From the NCBI RefSeq assembly GCF_900188105.1, contig NZ_FZNP01000010.1, positions 1 to 64,000 on the forward strand: 64,000 nucleotides of DNA. Direction: 5' to 3'. This DNA is from Actinomadura mexicana (lineage in GTDB: Bacteria; Actinomycetota; Actinomycetes; Streptosporangiales; Streptosporangiaceae). Position 1 is the stretch's first letter. Each line of letters starts with the position of its first letter. The position numbers and the translations under genes are program-made. The notes beneath the pieces are model-generated. The model had not been told where the DNA came from, ran no database searches, and was given only the letters and a program-made list of their open reading frames with translations. This document shows positions 28,517 through 36,543 of this stretch, piece after piece.

Positions 28517-29416
28517 GTGAGGGCCTCGACGGCCGGGCGCCTGCCGCGCCGGCGGTGGTTCTGGCTGGTGGCCGCGGCCGCGGCGATCCTGCTCATCTCC
28601 GGGTTCGTGCTGGTCGAGCCCAAGGCGGCCGGGGACGCGTCCCTGCGGGTCATGACCTACAACCTGCGCGGTGTGAACGATCCGCCGCCGCGCGACTGGA
28701 AGACCCGGCTGCCGCTGGTCAGGCGCCTGCTGCGCGAGCACGATCCGGATCTGCTCGGGGTCCAGGAGGCCCGGTGGCACCAGGTGCGGGACCTCGCCCG
28801 GACGCTGCCAGGGTACGGCTGGATCGGGCTCGGCAGCCAGGGCGGCACCCGCGACCAGTTCCTGGCGATCTTCTACCGCGAGCAGCGGTTCGAGGTGCTC
28901 GACTTCGACCACTTCTGGCTGTCCGACACGCCCTCCGTGATCGGCTCGGCCACCTGGGGCAACCGCTACGTCCGGATGGTGACGTGGGCCAAGTTCCGCG
29001 ACCGCCGCACCGGGACGGTGTTCTACCAGGCCAACACGCATCTGGACAACATGTCGGCGGGCTCGCGGGTGAAGAGCGCCCGGCTGATCCTCGACCGCGT
29101 CCGCGGTTTCCAGGCGGGGGCGCCGGTCGTTCTCACCGGCGACTTCAACGACACGGCCGGGGCGTCCCCGGCGTACGCGGTCCTCACCGGGCCTGACGCG
29201 TTCCGCGACACCTGGACGGCGGCCGACCGGCACGGGCCGCAGTACCGCACCGAGAACCACTGGCTGCCTCCGGAACCGGGCGGCAGGCGGATCGACTGGA
29301 TCCTCGTGCGGGGCCGGATCAGGACGACGTGGGCCGAGATCGACCCGTACCGGGCCGGCGGGGTCCACCCGTCCGACCACGACCCCGTGGTCGCCCGCCT
29401 CGCCTTCCGGGACTGA
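28517..29416 (+). CDS. Membrane-anchored endonuclease/exonuclease/phosphatase family protein
   Basis: A 299-residue EEP-superfamily hydrolase. Residues 14-35 (WFWLVAAAAAILLISGFVLVE) form an N-terminal transmembrane anchor, placing the catalytic part outside. Motifs are VMTYNLRGVNDP, DLLGVQEARWHQ (metal Glu), FYQANTHLDNMS, VVLTGDFNDTAG and the C-terminal HPSDHDPVVARL with the catalytic Asp-His pair. Relatives include extracellular nucleases, sphingomyelinases and sugar-phosphate phosphatases; the sequence does not decide between them. GTG 28517 follows a GGGCGGGTGAGG stretch. A strong hairpin just after the gene closes the unit. Confidence 0.87.
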   Translation: MRASTAGRLPRRRWFWLVAAAAAILLISGFVLVEPKAAGDASLRVMTYNLRGVNDPPPRDWKTRLPLVRRLLREHDPDLLGVQEARWHQVRDLARTLPGYGWIGLGSQGGTRDQFLAIFYREQRFEVLDFDHFWLSDTPSVIGSATWGNRYVRMVTWAKFRDRRTGTVFYQANTHLDNMSAGSRVKSARLILDRVRGFQAGAPVVLTGDFNDTAGASPAYAVLTGPDAFRDTWTAADRHGPQYRTENHWLPPEPGGRRIDWILVRGRIRTTWAEIDPYRAGGVHPSDHDPVVARLAFRD

Positions 29417-29433
29417 CCCGCCCGGGACGGCGA

Positions 29434-29461
29434 ACGGCCGAGCCCCGTGGGACTCGGCCGT
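29434..29461. terminator. Bidirectional hairpin terminator
   Basis: ACGGCCGAG at 29434-29442 pairs with CTCGGCCGT at 29453-29461; an inner CCC/GGG stem extends it around a two-base loop with one mismatch. It lies between the convergent EEP gene and the substrate-binding-protein gene, 17 bases from each stop, and fits an intrinsic terminator serving both directions, though without a T-run. Confidence 0.75.
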
Positions 29462-29478
29462 CGGCGGTGTGCGAGGGG

Positions 29479-30402
29479 TCAGGCGAGGCCGGACTTCTTC
29501 AGCCACTCCTCGGCGACCTTCTCCTGGTCGTCCTTGTCGATGGCGACGCGCTTCATCATGTCCAGGAGGTCCTGGGTGGTGAGCTTGGCGGAGACGCCGT
29601 TCAGCGCCGCCCTGGCCTTCTCGTCCACCGCCTTCGTGTTGACCAGCGGCGTGACGTTCTGGGCGGAGAAGACGTTCTCCGGGTCCTCCAGGACGACGAG
29701 CTTGTTCTGCTGGATCGTCGGGTCGGTGGTGAACAGGTCGGCGGCCTGGACCTTGTTCTCGGTGAGCAGCTTCACCAGGGTGGCCTGGGCGCCGGCGTCG
29801 AACGGCTGGAACTTCTTGAAGTCCAGGCCGTAGACCTTCTTGAGGCCGACGAGGCCCTGCTGGCGGGTCTTGAACTCCGAGGGCCCTGCGATGACGAGGT
29901 CCTTGGCGACCGGCTTGAGGTCGGCGATGGACTTCAGGCTGTACTTGGCGGCCGTCTGCGGGTTGACGGTGACGGAGTCCTTGTCCTCCGCCTTCGCGGA
30001 GTCGAGGATCTCCACGCCGGCGGGCAGCTTGGCCTTGAGCGCGGCGTTGATCTCCTCGGTGGTCGCGGCCGTGCTGGTCTTGTCGACCGAGGTGGTGAGC
30101 AGTGCGCCGTTGTACTCGGGCATCACGCTGATGCCGCCCTTGACGACCTGGTCGTAGTAGATCTCGCGGGCGCCGATGTTGAACTTGCGGGTGACCTTGA
30201 CGCCCTTGGCCTCCAGCGCCTGCGCGTAGAGCTCGCCGAGCAGGTTGCTCTCGGGGAAGTTCGCGCCTCCGACGGTGACGGTGCCGTTCCCGCCGCCCCC
30301 CGAGAGCGGGTTGCCGTCGTCGCCGGAGTCGCCGCTGCCGCAGGCGGACAGCGACAGGGCGGCCACGAGGCCGACGACCGCGCCCCTGATGAGTTTGTTC
30401 AT
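29479..30402 (-). CDS. ABC importer substrate-binding lipoprotein (quaternary-amine type)
   Basis: A 307-residue lipoprotein with signal peptide and lipobox LSLSACGSG, so the Cys is anchored outside the membrane. The fold is the OsmF/OpuCC-like type II binding protein: GTVTVGGANFPESNLLGELYAQALEAKGVKV, YDQVVKGGISVMPEYNGALL, then a hinge and DLFTTDPTIQQNKLVVLEDPENVF. Known members bind glycine betaine, choline, carnitine or, in EgtU, ergothioneine. It is the last gene of a four-gene operon (ATPase, permease, permease, binding protein). Which trimethylammonium compound is bound cannot be read by eye. Confidence 0.93.
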   Translation of the reverse strand: MNKLIRGAVVGLVAALSLSACGSGDSGDDGNPLSGGGGNGTVTVGGANFPESNLLGELYAQALEAKGVKVTRKFNIGAREIYYDQVVKGGISVMPEYNGALLTTSVDKTSTAATTEEINAALKAKLPAGVEILDSAKAEDKDSVTVNPQTAAKYSLKSIADLKPVAKDLVIAGPSEFKTRQQGLVGLKKVYGLDFKKFQPFDAGAQATLVKLLTENKVQAADLFTTDPTIQQNKLVVLEDPENVFSAQNVTPLVNTKAVDEKARAALNGVSAKLTTQDLLDMMKRVAIDKDDQEKVAEEWLKKSGLA

Positions 30403-30420
30403 GGTGCTCTTCCTTCGGTG

Positions 30421-31107
30421 TCAGGAGGATCGGGCGGAGCCGAGCAGGCCCGGTGAGACGAGGAGGCGGCGCAGTGCCGCGAAGGCCGCCTGGACGATCA
30501 GCGCGAGCAGCACCACCAGGACGGTGCCCCCGACGACGAGCTGGTAGTCGTTGCGGGCCAGGCCGTCGATGATGTAGCGGCCGAGGCCGCCGAAGCCGGG
30601 GTAGGCGGCGATGGTGGCGGTGGCGACGACCTGGATCGCGGACGTGCGCAGCCCCAGCAGGATGAGGGGAAGCGCCATCGGCACCTCGACCCGCCACAGT
30701 ACGCTCCAGCCGGTCATGCCCATGCCGCTGGCCGCGTCCTTGGCGTCGGCGTCGACGCCGCGGATGCCCTCGAAGGTGTTGACCAGGATCGGCGGGACGG
30801 CGAGGGCGACGAGCGCGACCAGTACCGGCGTGATGCTGTACTCGATCACCACGACGATCAGTACCAGGCCGAAGGTGGGGACGGCGCGGGCGACGTTCGC
30901 CAGGCTGATCGCGAGGAACCCGCCCCGGCCGGTGTGCCCGACGAGCAGGCCGAGCGCGAGGCCGATGACCGCGGCGCACACCAGCGCCACGCCGCTGTAG
31001 TAGACGTGCTGGAGCAGGCGGTGCGGGATGCCGTCGCCGCCGTGCCACTGCGAGGACGTGGTCAGCCACGTCCAGAACAGGTCGATCTGGTTCCACAGCT
31101 CGTTCAT
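30421..31107 (-). CDS. ABC importer permease (quaternary-amine type)
   Basis: A 228-residue inner-membrane permease with about five to six hydrophobic segments, starting VYYSGVALVCAAVIGLALGLLVG. The ATPase-coupling loop is DAKDAASGMGMTGWSVLWRVEVPMALP, the EAA-type motif of OpuC/OsmW-like permeases, followed by AIQVVATATIAAYPGFGGLGRYIIDG. ATG 31107 overlaps the stop of the other permease (ATGA), so the two are cotranslated and probably form a heterodimer. The binding-protein gene follows 18 bases later. Confidence 0.93.
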   Translation of the reverse strand: MNELWNQIDLFWTWLTTSSQWHGGDGIPHRLLQHVYYSGVALVCAAVIGLALGLLVGHTGRGGFLAISLANVARAVPTFGLVLIVVVIEYSITPVLVALVALAVPPILVNTFEGIRGVDADAKDAASGMGMTGWSVLWRVEVPMALPLILLGLRTSAIQVVATATIAAYPGFGGLGRYIIDGLARNDYQLVVGGTVLVVLLALIVQAAFAALRRLLVSPGLLGSARSS

Positions 31108-31751
31108 GAGGTCATCCGGGCTCGGGCCCACGGGGTGAGCAGGCGTTGGACGGTGACCAGGATCGCGTCGGTGACCAGGGCCAGCAGGACGATCAGGACG
31201 GTGGCGGCCAGGATCTGCGTCTGGAACTGCAGCTGGTAGCCGCGGATGATGTCGTAGCCGAGGCCGCCCTGGCCGATCAGCTGGCCGACCGCGACGAGGC
31301 TGATGGAGGAGACGGCGGCGACGCGCGTCCCGGCGATGACGATGGGCACCGCGATCGGCAGCTCCACCTGGAGCAGGCGCCGCAGCGGGCCGAAGCCCAT
31401 CGCGGTGGCCGCCTGCCGGACGGGCTCGGACACCGACGCCAGCCCGTCCACCACGTTCGGGACGAGCACCGACAGGCTGTACAGGGTCAGCGGGATCATG
31501 ACCGTGGCCGCGGTCAGGCCGGTGTACTGGATGAAGACCATGAACAGCGCGAGCGACGGGATCGCGTAGAAGATGTTCGAGACCGTCAGCGCCGGCGGGT
31601 AGAGCCAGCCCCAGCGGCGGCACAGCATGCCGACCGGCAGCGAGATGATCAGGCCGAACAGCACCGGCAGCAGCGCGAGCCGCAGGTGGATGAGGGCGTG
31701 CTCGGTCAGCGTGTCGGTGTGCTCGCCGATCCAGCCCCAGTCGATGTCCAT
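31104..31751 (-). CDS. ABC importer permease (quaternary-amine type)
   Basis: A 215-residue permease paralogous to the one encoded downstream. Hydrophobic segments include LALLPVLFGLIISLPVGMLC, AIPSLALFMVFIQYTG and ILAATVLIVLLALVTDAILV. The coupling loop is EPVRQAATAMGFGPLRRLLQVELPIAVP, and VAVGQLIGQGGLGYDIIRG matches the OpuBD/OsmY-type end. It starts in the stop codon of the ATPase gene (TGATG) and overlaps the next permease by four bases, an arrangement that keeps subunit ratios fixed. Confidence 0.93.
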   Translation of the reverse strand: MDIDWGWIGEHTDTLTEHALIHLRLALLPVLFGLIISLPVGMLCRRWGWLYPPALTVSNIFYAIPSLALFMVFIQYTGLTAATVMIPLTLYSLSVLVPNVVDGLASVSEPVRQAATAMGFGPLRRLLQVELPIAVPIVIAGTRVAAVSSISLVAVGQLIGQGGLGYDIIRGYQLQFQTQILAATVLIVLLALVTDAILVTVQRLLTPWARARMTS

Positions 31752-32956
31752 CAGCCGGCGCCTCCGGCGTCGGACTCCTCCGGATCGGCGGGCCGCTCGG
31801 GTTCGCCGGGCCGCTCAGGTTCGCCGGCCTGCTCGGGTTCGCCGGCCTGCTCGGGGCGGTCGGGCACGGCGGCGGCGCCGCGGCCGTGGGTGGGGACGGC
31901 GAGCAGGTCGGTCCCGCTCGCGGTGCCGACGACCGCGCCGGCCTCGTCGACGCCGACCGCCAGGCCGGACGGGGACAGGACGGCCGCGTCCAGCGCGGTC
32001 CGCACGGAGTCGCCCCCGACCTGGAAGGTGGGGCCGACCGGGCTGAGCCTGGCCTTGCCGAGCGGCCCGGTCGCCTGCGCCGGGCGGGCCCAGCCGAGGG
32101 GACGCCGGTCGTCGTCGACGACGAGCACCCATTCCGCCCCGGCCGACTGCGCCGCGTCCGCGCTCGCCGCGCGGACCGCGTCGCCGCTCAGCCGCAGGCC
32201 GCCCGTCTCGGCGAAGGAGAGGGTGCGGATGCCGCGGTTCTGGCCGATGAAACCGGCGACGAACTCGTCGGCCGGGTGGGCCAGGATGTTCTCGGGACTG
32301 TCGATCTGGACGAGCCTGCCGCCGGTCTGGAACACCGCGATCCGGTCGCCGAGCTTGATGGCCTCGTCGATGTCGTGGGTGACGAACACGATCGTCTTGT
32401 GCAGCTCCTCCTGGAGGCGGAGGAACTCGTCCTGCAGTTCGGCGCGGACGACGGGGTCGACGGCGCTGAACGGCTCGTCCATCAGCATGATCGGCGGGTC
32501 GGCGGCGAGGGCCCGCGCGACCCCGACGCGCTGCTGCTGGCCGCCCGACAGCTGGAACGGGTACCGCTTGCCCATCGCGGGGTCGAGCCCGACCCGCTCC
32601 ATCAGCTCCAGCGCCCGCGCCCGCGCCTTCTTCTTGTTCCAGGAGAGCAGGTACGGGACGGTGGCGATGTTGTCGAGGATGGTGCGGTGCGGGAAGAGCC
32701 CGGCGTGCTGGATCACATAGCCGATGCCGCGCCGCAGCTCGGCGGGCTTGCGCTCGCGGACGTCCTCACCGTCGATCAGCACGTGCCCGGACGTCGGCTC
32801 GACCATCCGGTTGATGGTCCGCAGCGCGGTGGTCTTGCCGCCGCCGGAGGTGCCGACGAACACGGTGATGCGGCCCGCGGGGCATTCGAGGCTCACGTCG
32901 TCGAGCGCGACGGTCCCCCCGGGATAGCGCTTGGTGACGCCCTCAAAGGTGATCAA
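31751..32956 (-). CDS. ABC importer ATPase (OpuCA-like) with degenerate CBS and acidic tail
   Basis: A 401-residue ATPase. Walker A is VGTSGGGKTTALRT, the Q-loop YVIQHAGLFPHRT, the signature LSGGQQQRVGVARAL, Walker B IMLMDEPFSAVDPV and the switch FVTHDID. After residue 250 comes a weakly conserved CBS-like pair (AEWVLVVDDDRRPLGWARPA; GLAVGVDEAGAVVGTASG), the osmosensing region in OpuA/OpuC relatives. It ends in an 18-bp repeat-encoded tail of GEPEQA/GEPERP units. I chose TTG 32956 because GAGGACG lies seven bases upstream and family members start directly with ITFEGVTKRYPGG; an ATG at 32986 would add ten residues. Confidence 0.92.
   Translation of the reverse strand: MITFEGVTKRYPGGTVALDDVSLECPAGRITVFVGTSGGGKTTALRTINRMVEPTSGHVLIDGEDVRERKPAELRRGIGYVIQHAGLFPHRTILDNIATVPYLLSWNKKKARARALELMERVGLDPAMGKRYPFQLSGGQQQRVGVARALAADPPIMLMDEPFSAVDPVVRAELQDEFLRLQEELHKTIVFVTHDIDEAIKLGDRIAVFQTGGRLVQIDSPENILAHPADEFVAGFIGQNRGIRTLSFAETGGLRLSGDAVRAASADAAQSAGAEWVLVVDDDRRPLGWARPAQATGPLGKARLSPVGPTFQVGGDSVRTALDAAVLSPSGLAVGVDEAGAVVGTASGTDLLAVPTHGRGAAAVPDRPEQAGEPEQAGEPERPGEPERPADPEESDAGGAG
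31783..31855. repeat. 18-bp tandem repeats in ATPase gene 3' end
   Basis: About four degenerate copies of an 18-base unit related to GGTTCGCCGGCCTGCTCG occur in a row inside the ATPase gene. On the coding (minus) strand they give the repeated hexapeptides GEPEQA and GEPERP. The tail is acidic and proline-rich, so probably disordered; the copy number may vary between strains. Confidence 0.7.
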
Positions 32957-33119
32957 CGAATCACGTCCTCGCCGGGCGTCCCGCATGACGCCGATGATCG
33001 AATTCCGACTACGAGCCAACCGTAACCAATGGGTACCGTCATCTCAGTGTCCCGGCATGTCCGGAACGTCAAGCATGAAAGCATATCTACCGGTAATGCA
33101 GGGAAAGTAGCGTGTCGGG

Positions 33120-34583
33120 GTGGAGAACAGCCGAATCGTTATCGACGGGACTTTGCTCACATGCGCTCAGGTGGCGCGCGCGGCCCGGGAGGATGTGACG
33201 GTCGCCATAGCCGCGGCCGGCGTGCAGCGGGCGCGCGACGCCTGGCGGGTCGTCCGCGAGGTCACCGAGGCGCAGCCGGTGTACGGGCGGACGACGGGGG
33301 TCGGCGCCAACCGCGTCGTGGACGTCGAGTGGGAGGACGCCGACGCCCACGGGCTGCGGCTGCTGCGCAGCCACGCGGCCGGAGCCGGGCCGCTGGTCGC
33401 GCCGGAGATCGTCCGGGCGATGCTGGCCGTCCGGCTGAACCAGATCGCGGCGGGCGGCTCGGGCGTGGAGCCCGGCGTGCTGCAGGCCCTGGCGGACGTG
33501 CTCAACCTGGGCCTGCTCCCCCCGGTGCCGGTCTACGGGGCGATCGGAACCGGCGACCTGACGGCGCTGGCGTCGACCGCGCTGTGCCTGCTCGGCGAGC
33601 GGCCGTGGCTGCCGGGCCCGGACGGCGGGCAGGAGCGCGGCCCCGGCTACCGGCTCCGCTCCCCCGACGCGCTGGCGTTCATCAGCTCCAACGCCGCCAC
33701 GCTCGGCGAGGCGGCGCTCGCGGTCGCCGACCTGCGGCAGGCGCTGCGCGCCTCGACGGTCGTGGCGGCGCTGTCGCACTTCGCCGTCCGGGGCTCGGAG
33801 GAGCCGTTCGCCCAGCCGGTGCAGGACGCGTGCCCGCATCCGGGCCAGCGGCAGGCCGCGGCGGCGATGCGCGCGCTGCTCGCCTTCGACCGGCCCGCGC
33901 CGATGCGCATCCAGGACCCGTACGGCTACCGGGCGTTCCCGCAGGTGCACGGCCCCGCGCTGGAGGCGGCCGGCTACGCCGAGGAGGTCGTCACGCGGGA
34001 GATCAACGCCGCCTCCGAGAACCCGCTGGTGGACGTCCCCGGGCGGACGGTCTGGCACAACGGCAACTTCCACACCGCCTACGTCGGGCTCGCCCTGGAC
34101 ACCGCCCGCGCGGCGCTGTTCCAGACGATGGCGCTGGCCGCCGCCCGCCTCGGCACGCTGGCCGAACCGTCGTTCACCGGCCTCTACCCGTTCCAGGGCG
34201 AGACGGAGGCCTCGTCCGGGATCATGATCCTGGAGTACGTGGTGCACTCCTGCCTGGCCGACGTCCGGCGCCTCGCCACCCCCGCGGCGCTCGGCAGCGC
34301 GGTGCTGTCGCGCGGCGTCGAGGAGCACGCCGGCTTCTCGACGCAGTCGGCGCGCGCGACCACCGACGCGGTCGCCGCCTACCGGCTCGGGCTCGGCTGC
34401 GAGCTGGTGGCCGCCGTCCGCGCGCTGCGGATGCAGGGGCGGGCGCCCTCCGGCGGGCCGCTGCGCTCGGCGTGGGACATGGCGGGCGCCGTCCTCGACC
34501 CGCGGATCGAGGACCGGCCGCTGGACGCCGACATCGCCGCCGCCGCGGACCTCCTGCCGCACCTGGCCCGGCTGCACCCCTGA
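33120..34583 (+). CDS. Histidine/phenylalanine ammonia-lyase-like protein without Ala-Ser-Gly triad
   Basis: A 487-residue member of the HAL/PAL superfamily. Family residues are kept: Tyr in PVYGRTTGVGANRV, His in RSHAAGAGP, QDPYGYRAFPQVHG with Tyr and Arg, ASENPLVDVPG, WHNGNFHTAY, SSGIMILEYVVHS and GVEEHAGFSTQSA. The cofactor loop, however, reads GAIGTGDLTALAS, so the triad that cyclises to MIO is Gly143-Thr144-Gly145. MIO formation is therefore doubtful. It is divergent from the quaternary-amine ABC importer and 4 kb from egtABCD. A lyase acting on a trimethylammonium compound, by analogy with MIO-free ergothionase, is a hypothesis. An ordinary aromatic ammonia-lyase cannot be excluded. GTG start with GGGAAAG upstream. 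Confidence 0.85.
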   Translation: MENSRIVIDGTLLTCAQVARAAREDVTVAIAAAGVQRARDAWRVVREVTEAQPVYGRTTGVGANRVVDVEWEDADAHGLRLLRSHAAGAGPLVAPEIVRAMLAVRLNQIAAGGSGVEPGVLQALADVLNLGLLPPVPVYGAIGTGDLTALASTALCLLGERPWLPGPDGGQERGPGYRLRSPDALAFISSNAATLGEAALAVADLRQALRASTVVAALSHFAVRGSEEPFAQPVQDACPHPGQRQAAAAMRALLAFDRPAPMRIQDPYGYRAFPQVHGPALEAAGYAEEVVTREINAASENPLVDVPGRTVWHNGNFHTAYVGLALDTARAALFQTMALAAARLGTLAEPSFTGLYPFQGETEASSGIMILEYVVHSCLADVRRLATPAALGSAVLSRGVEEHAGFSTQSARATTDAVAAYRLGLGCELVAAVRALRMQGRAPSGGPLRSAWDMAGAVLDPRIEDRPLDADIAAAADLLPHLARLHP

Positions 34584-34586
34584 CCC

Positions 34587-35597
34587 TCAGCCCGCCGTGC
34601 TCTGGCCGGTCGAGGCGCGGACGCGCAGCGACGGCTCGCGGACGACGCGGCGCTTGCGCGGCTTGCCGTCGATGACGTCGACGACCAGCCGGACGGCGGA
34701 GTGCACGATGCCGTCGATGTCCCACTCGACGCTGGTGAGCGGCGGGGACAGCAGCGCCGACATCGGATGGTTGTCGTAGCCGCAGACGGCCACGTCGCCG
34801 GGGACGTCCAGGCCCAGCTCGCGGGTGGCGGCGTAGACGCCGTAGGCGATGGAGTCGGCGAAGCAGAAGACGGCCGAGGGGCGGTTCGGGCCGCCGAGCA
34901 CCCGCAGCGCGACCTCGGTGGACTCGGCGAGGGACTGCGGCACCACCACGACGTCGACGCACAGGCCGAGCCGCTCGGCCTCGGCGTTGACGTGCACGTC
35001 GGCCGGGCGGTCCGGCGTGCTGTCGAGGGTGGGGGTGAACACGGTGAGGCGCTCGTGCCCGAGCGCCCGCAGGTGCTCCAGCGCGAGCGTCACGCCCCGC
35101 CGGTTGTCGAAGACGACCTCGCCCTGCGCCTGGCCGCCGTGCAGGGAGTCGCCGATGGACACGACGGGGATCGCGGCCGCCAGCTCCGACCACAGCGCGG
35201 CGGACGGGTCGAGCGGCTGGACGATCAGGCCGTCCACCCGCTGGTCGCGCAGCCGCCGGGCGAGGGCCAGCTCGCGCTCGGGGTCGCCGCCGGCGTCCAC
35301 GATCAGGGCGTAGCGGCCGCGGGCGAGCAGCGCCCGCCCGATGCCGACCGCGAGGGACTGCTGCCAGTAGTCCTCCAGCGAGCCGCACAGCAGGCCGACC
35401 TGGTCGCTGCGCCCGCTCGCCAGCGCACGCGCGATCGGGTGGGCCTCGTAGCCGAGCTCGCGCGCCGCGGCGCGGACGCGCTCCTGCGTCTCCTCGGAGG
35501 TCTGGATGCCGCGCAGCGCGTAAGAGACGGCCGCCGGCGACAGCCCCGTCGCCTGTGCCACTTCCCGGATGGTCGCGCGCTTGCGCTTTTCCGACAC
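34587..35597 (-). CDS. LacI-family regulator next to cysteine dioxygenase
   Basis: A 336-residue LacI-type repressor. The N-terminal HTH reads TIREVAQATGLSPAAVSYALRGI, followed by the hinge helix AHPIARALASGRS. The periplasmic-binding-protein-like sensor contains VGLLCGSLEDYWQQSLAVGI, GLIVQPLDP, VVFDNRRGVTLALEHL and VAVCGYDNHPMSALLSPPLTSVE. Three tandem operator-like repeats lie 61-99 bases upstream of its start, between it and the divergent cysteine dioxygenase gene, so it probably controls both. It is convergent with the lyase-like gene with a 3-base gap. The effector is unknown; sugars are usual for LacI, but cysteine or sulfite-linked ligands would fit the neighbour. Confidence 0.92.
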   Translation of the reverse strand: MSEKRKRATIREVAQATGLSPAAVSYALRGIQTSEETQERVRAAARELGYEAHPIARALASGRSDQVGLLCGSLEDYWQQSLAVGIGRALLARGRYALIVDAGGDPERELALARRLRDQRVDGLIVQPLDPSAALWSELAAAIPVVSIGDSLHGGQAQGEVVFDNRRGVTLALEHLRALGHERLTVFTPTLDSTPDRPADVHVNAEAERLGLCVDVVVVPQSLAESTEVALRVLGGPNRPSAVFCFADSIAYGVYAATRELGLDVPGDVAVCGYDNHPMSALLSPPLTSVEWDIDGIVHSAVRLVVDVIDGKPRKRRVVREPSLRVRASTGQSTAG

Positions 35598-35658
35598 CCC
35601 TCCAAGCGTAGAGGCCGTGACCGACAGAACACGGCACCGCCCTTGACGAGATCGTCAC

Positions 35659-35696
35659 TGAAGCGGTTCACTGAAACGGTTAACTGATGCGGTTCA
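35659..35696. promoter_or_regulatory. Three tandem LacI-type operators, 13-bp period
   Basis: Three successive 12-bp imperfect palindromes, TGAAGCGGTTCA (35659-35670), TGAAACGGTTAA (35672-35683) and TGATGCGGTTCA (35685-35696), are spaced exactly 13 bases apart. All share the TGAnnCGGTTnA core. The first has perfect TGAA/TTCA half-sites. LacI-family operators typically have such a central CG. The array sits between the LacI gene and the cysteine dioxygenase gene, 82 bases before the latter. Confidence 0.78.
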
Positions 35697-35778
35697 GACG
35701 CTTCGACCTGGCGGTTCGCGCCGGGTCGCGGGCCTGACGGACCGTACCCACCGACTATTTCGGAGAGGAGCGAACCCC

Positions 35779-36303
35779 GTGTCCTCCGAGGTCCTGCCCC
35801 GTCCCAGCAGCCTGGAGCGCCTGCCCGGCCGCGCCCTTGACAAGCGGGAACTGCGGGAGCTGGTCGACGACCTGGCCGAGCGGCCCGGCCTGTGGCGGCC
35901 GCACGTCGCGTTCCCCGAGGGGCGCCGCCACTACGTCTCCCTGCACAGGGACGAGCACGTCGACGTCTGGCTGCTGTGCTGGACGCCCGAGAACGACACC
36001 GGCTGGCACGACCACGACATCTCCTCGGGGGCCGTCCGCGTCGTCGCCGGCGCCATCGAGGAGAACAACCCGCGCATCGGCGGCGAACCCCTGCGCACCG
36101 TCATGCCGGAGGGCGCGTCCTTCTGCTTCGGCCCCGAGCACATCCACCGGCTCACGGGGGTGGAGGACGCCAGCGTCTCGATCCACGCCTACTCGCCGCC
36201 GCTGTGGCGGCTCGGCCAGTACTCCATCGACGAGTCCGGCGTGATGCGCCGGACGCCGGTCAGCTACACCGAGGAACTCCAGTCGCCGGACGAGCCGGCC
36301 TGA
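35779..36303 (+). CDS. Cysteine dioxygenase, type I
   Basis: A 174-residue cupin that oxidises cysteine to cysteine sulfinate with O2. The non-haem iron ligands are visible: His77 and His79 in TGWHDHDISSGAV, and a third His in FGPEHIHRLTG (H121 or H123). The tail SIHAYSPPLWRLGQYSIDESG is characteristic of bacterial CDO. The eukaryotic Cys-Tyr crosslink Cys is not evident at the usual place. GTG 35779 follows GGAGAGGAG. A strong hairpin follows the stop, so the gene is a single-gene unit, presumably repressed by the divergent LacI protein. Confidence 0.93.
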   Translation: MSSEVLPRPSSLERLPGRALDKRELRELVDDLAERPGLWRPHVAFPEGRRHYVSLHRDEHVDVWLLCWTPENDTGWHDHDISSGAVRVVAGAIEENNPRIGGEPLRTVMPEGASFCFGPEHIHRLTGVEDASVSIHAYSPPLWRLGQYSIDESGVMRRTPVSYTEELQSPDEPA

Positions 36304-36311
36304 GGTGCCCC

Positions 36312-36342
36312 GGCGGGCCCGTCCGGGGGAGACGGGCCCGCC
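36312..36342 (+). terminator. Hairpin terminator after cysteine dioxygenase
   Basis: GGCGGGCCCGTC at 36312-36323 pairs perfectly with GACGGGCCCGCC at 36331-36342 around a 7-base loop, starting nine bases after the stop codon. A T-run is lacking, as is common in high-GC actinomycetes. Confidence 0.8.
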
Positions 36343-36543
36343 AGAGGCGGCACGTCCGGTCGAGCCCGCTCGCAACGGCCGGACGCACATACCTCACTCA
36401 GCGCGGACGGTCTCGAATGTGTCACACCGCCGTCCGAAATGACGGTCGCTCAGCGCGCAGACGGCGATGACGGCGGCGAATCAGGAGGCGGCGGCCCTCA
36501 GCAGGCCCGCCTCGCAGTGGGTGTCCGGGAGGCGGGCAGGAGG

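Noticed and set aside
31751..33019. Upstream start at 33019 for the ABC ATPase
   Set aside because: It would add 21 residues not found in the family and lacks a ribosome site; TTG 32956 has GAGGACG at seven bases.
33120..34583. A second hutH copy
   Set aside because: The gene lacks the Ala/Cys-Ser-Gly triad and the HutH-specific blocks, and is not linked to the hut operon, so it is described as a separate lyase-like protein.
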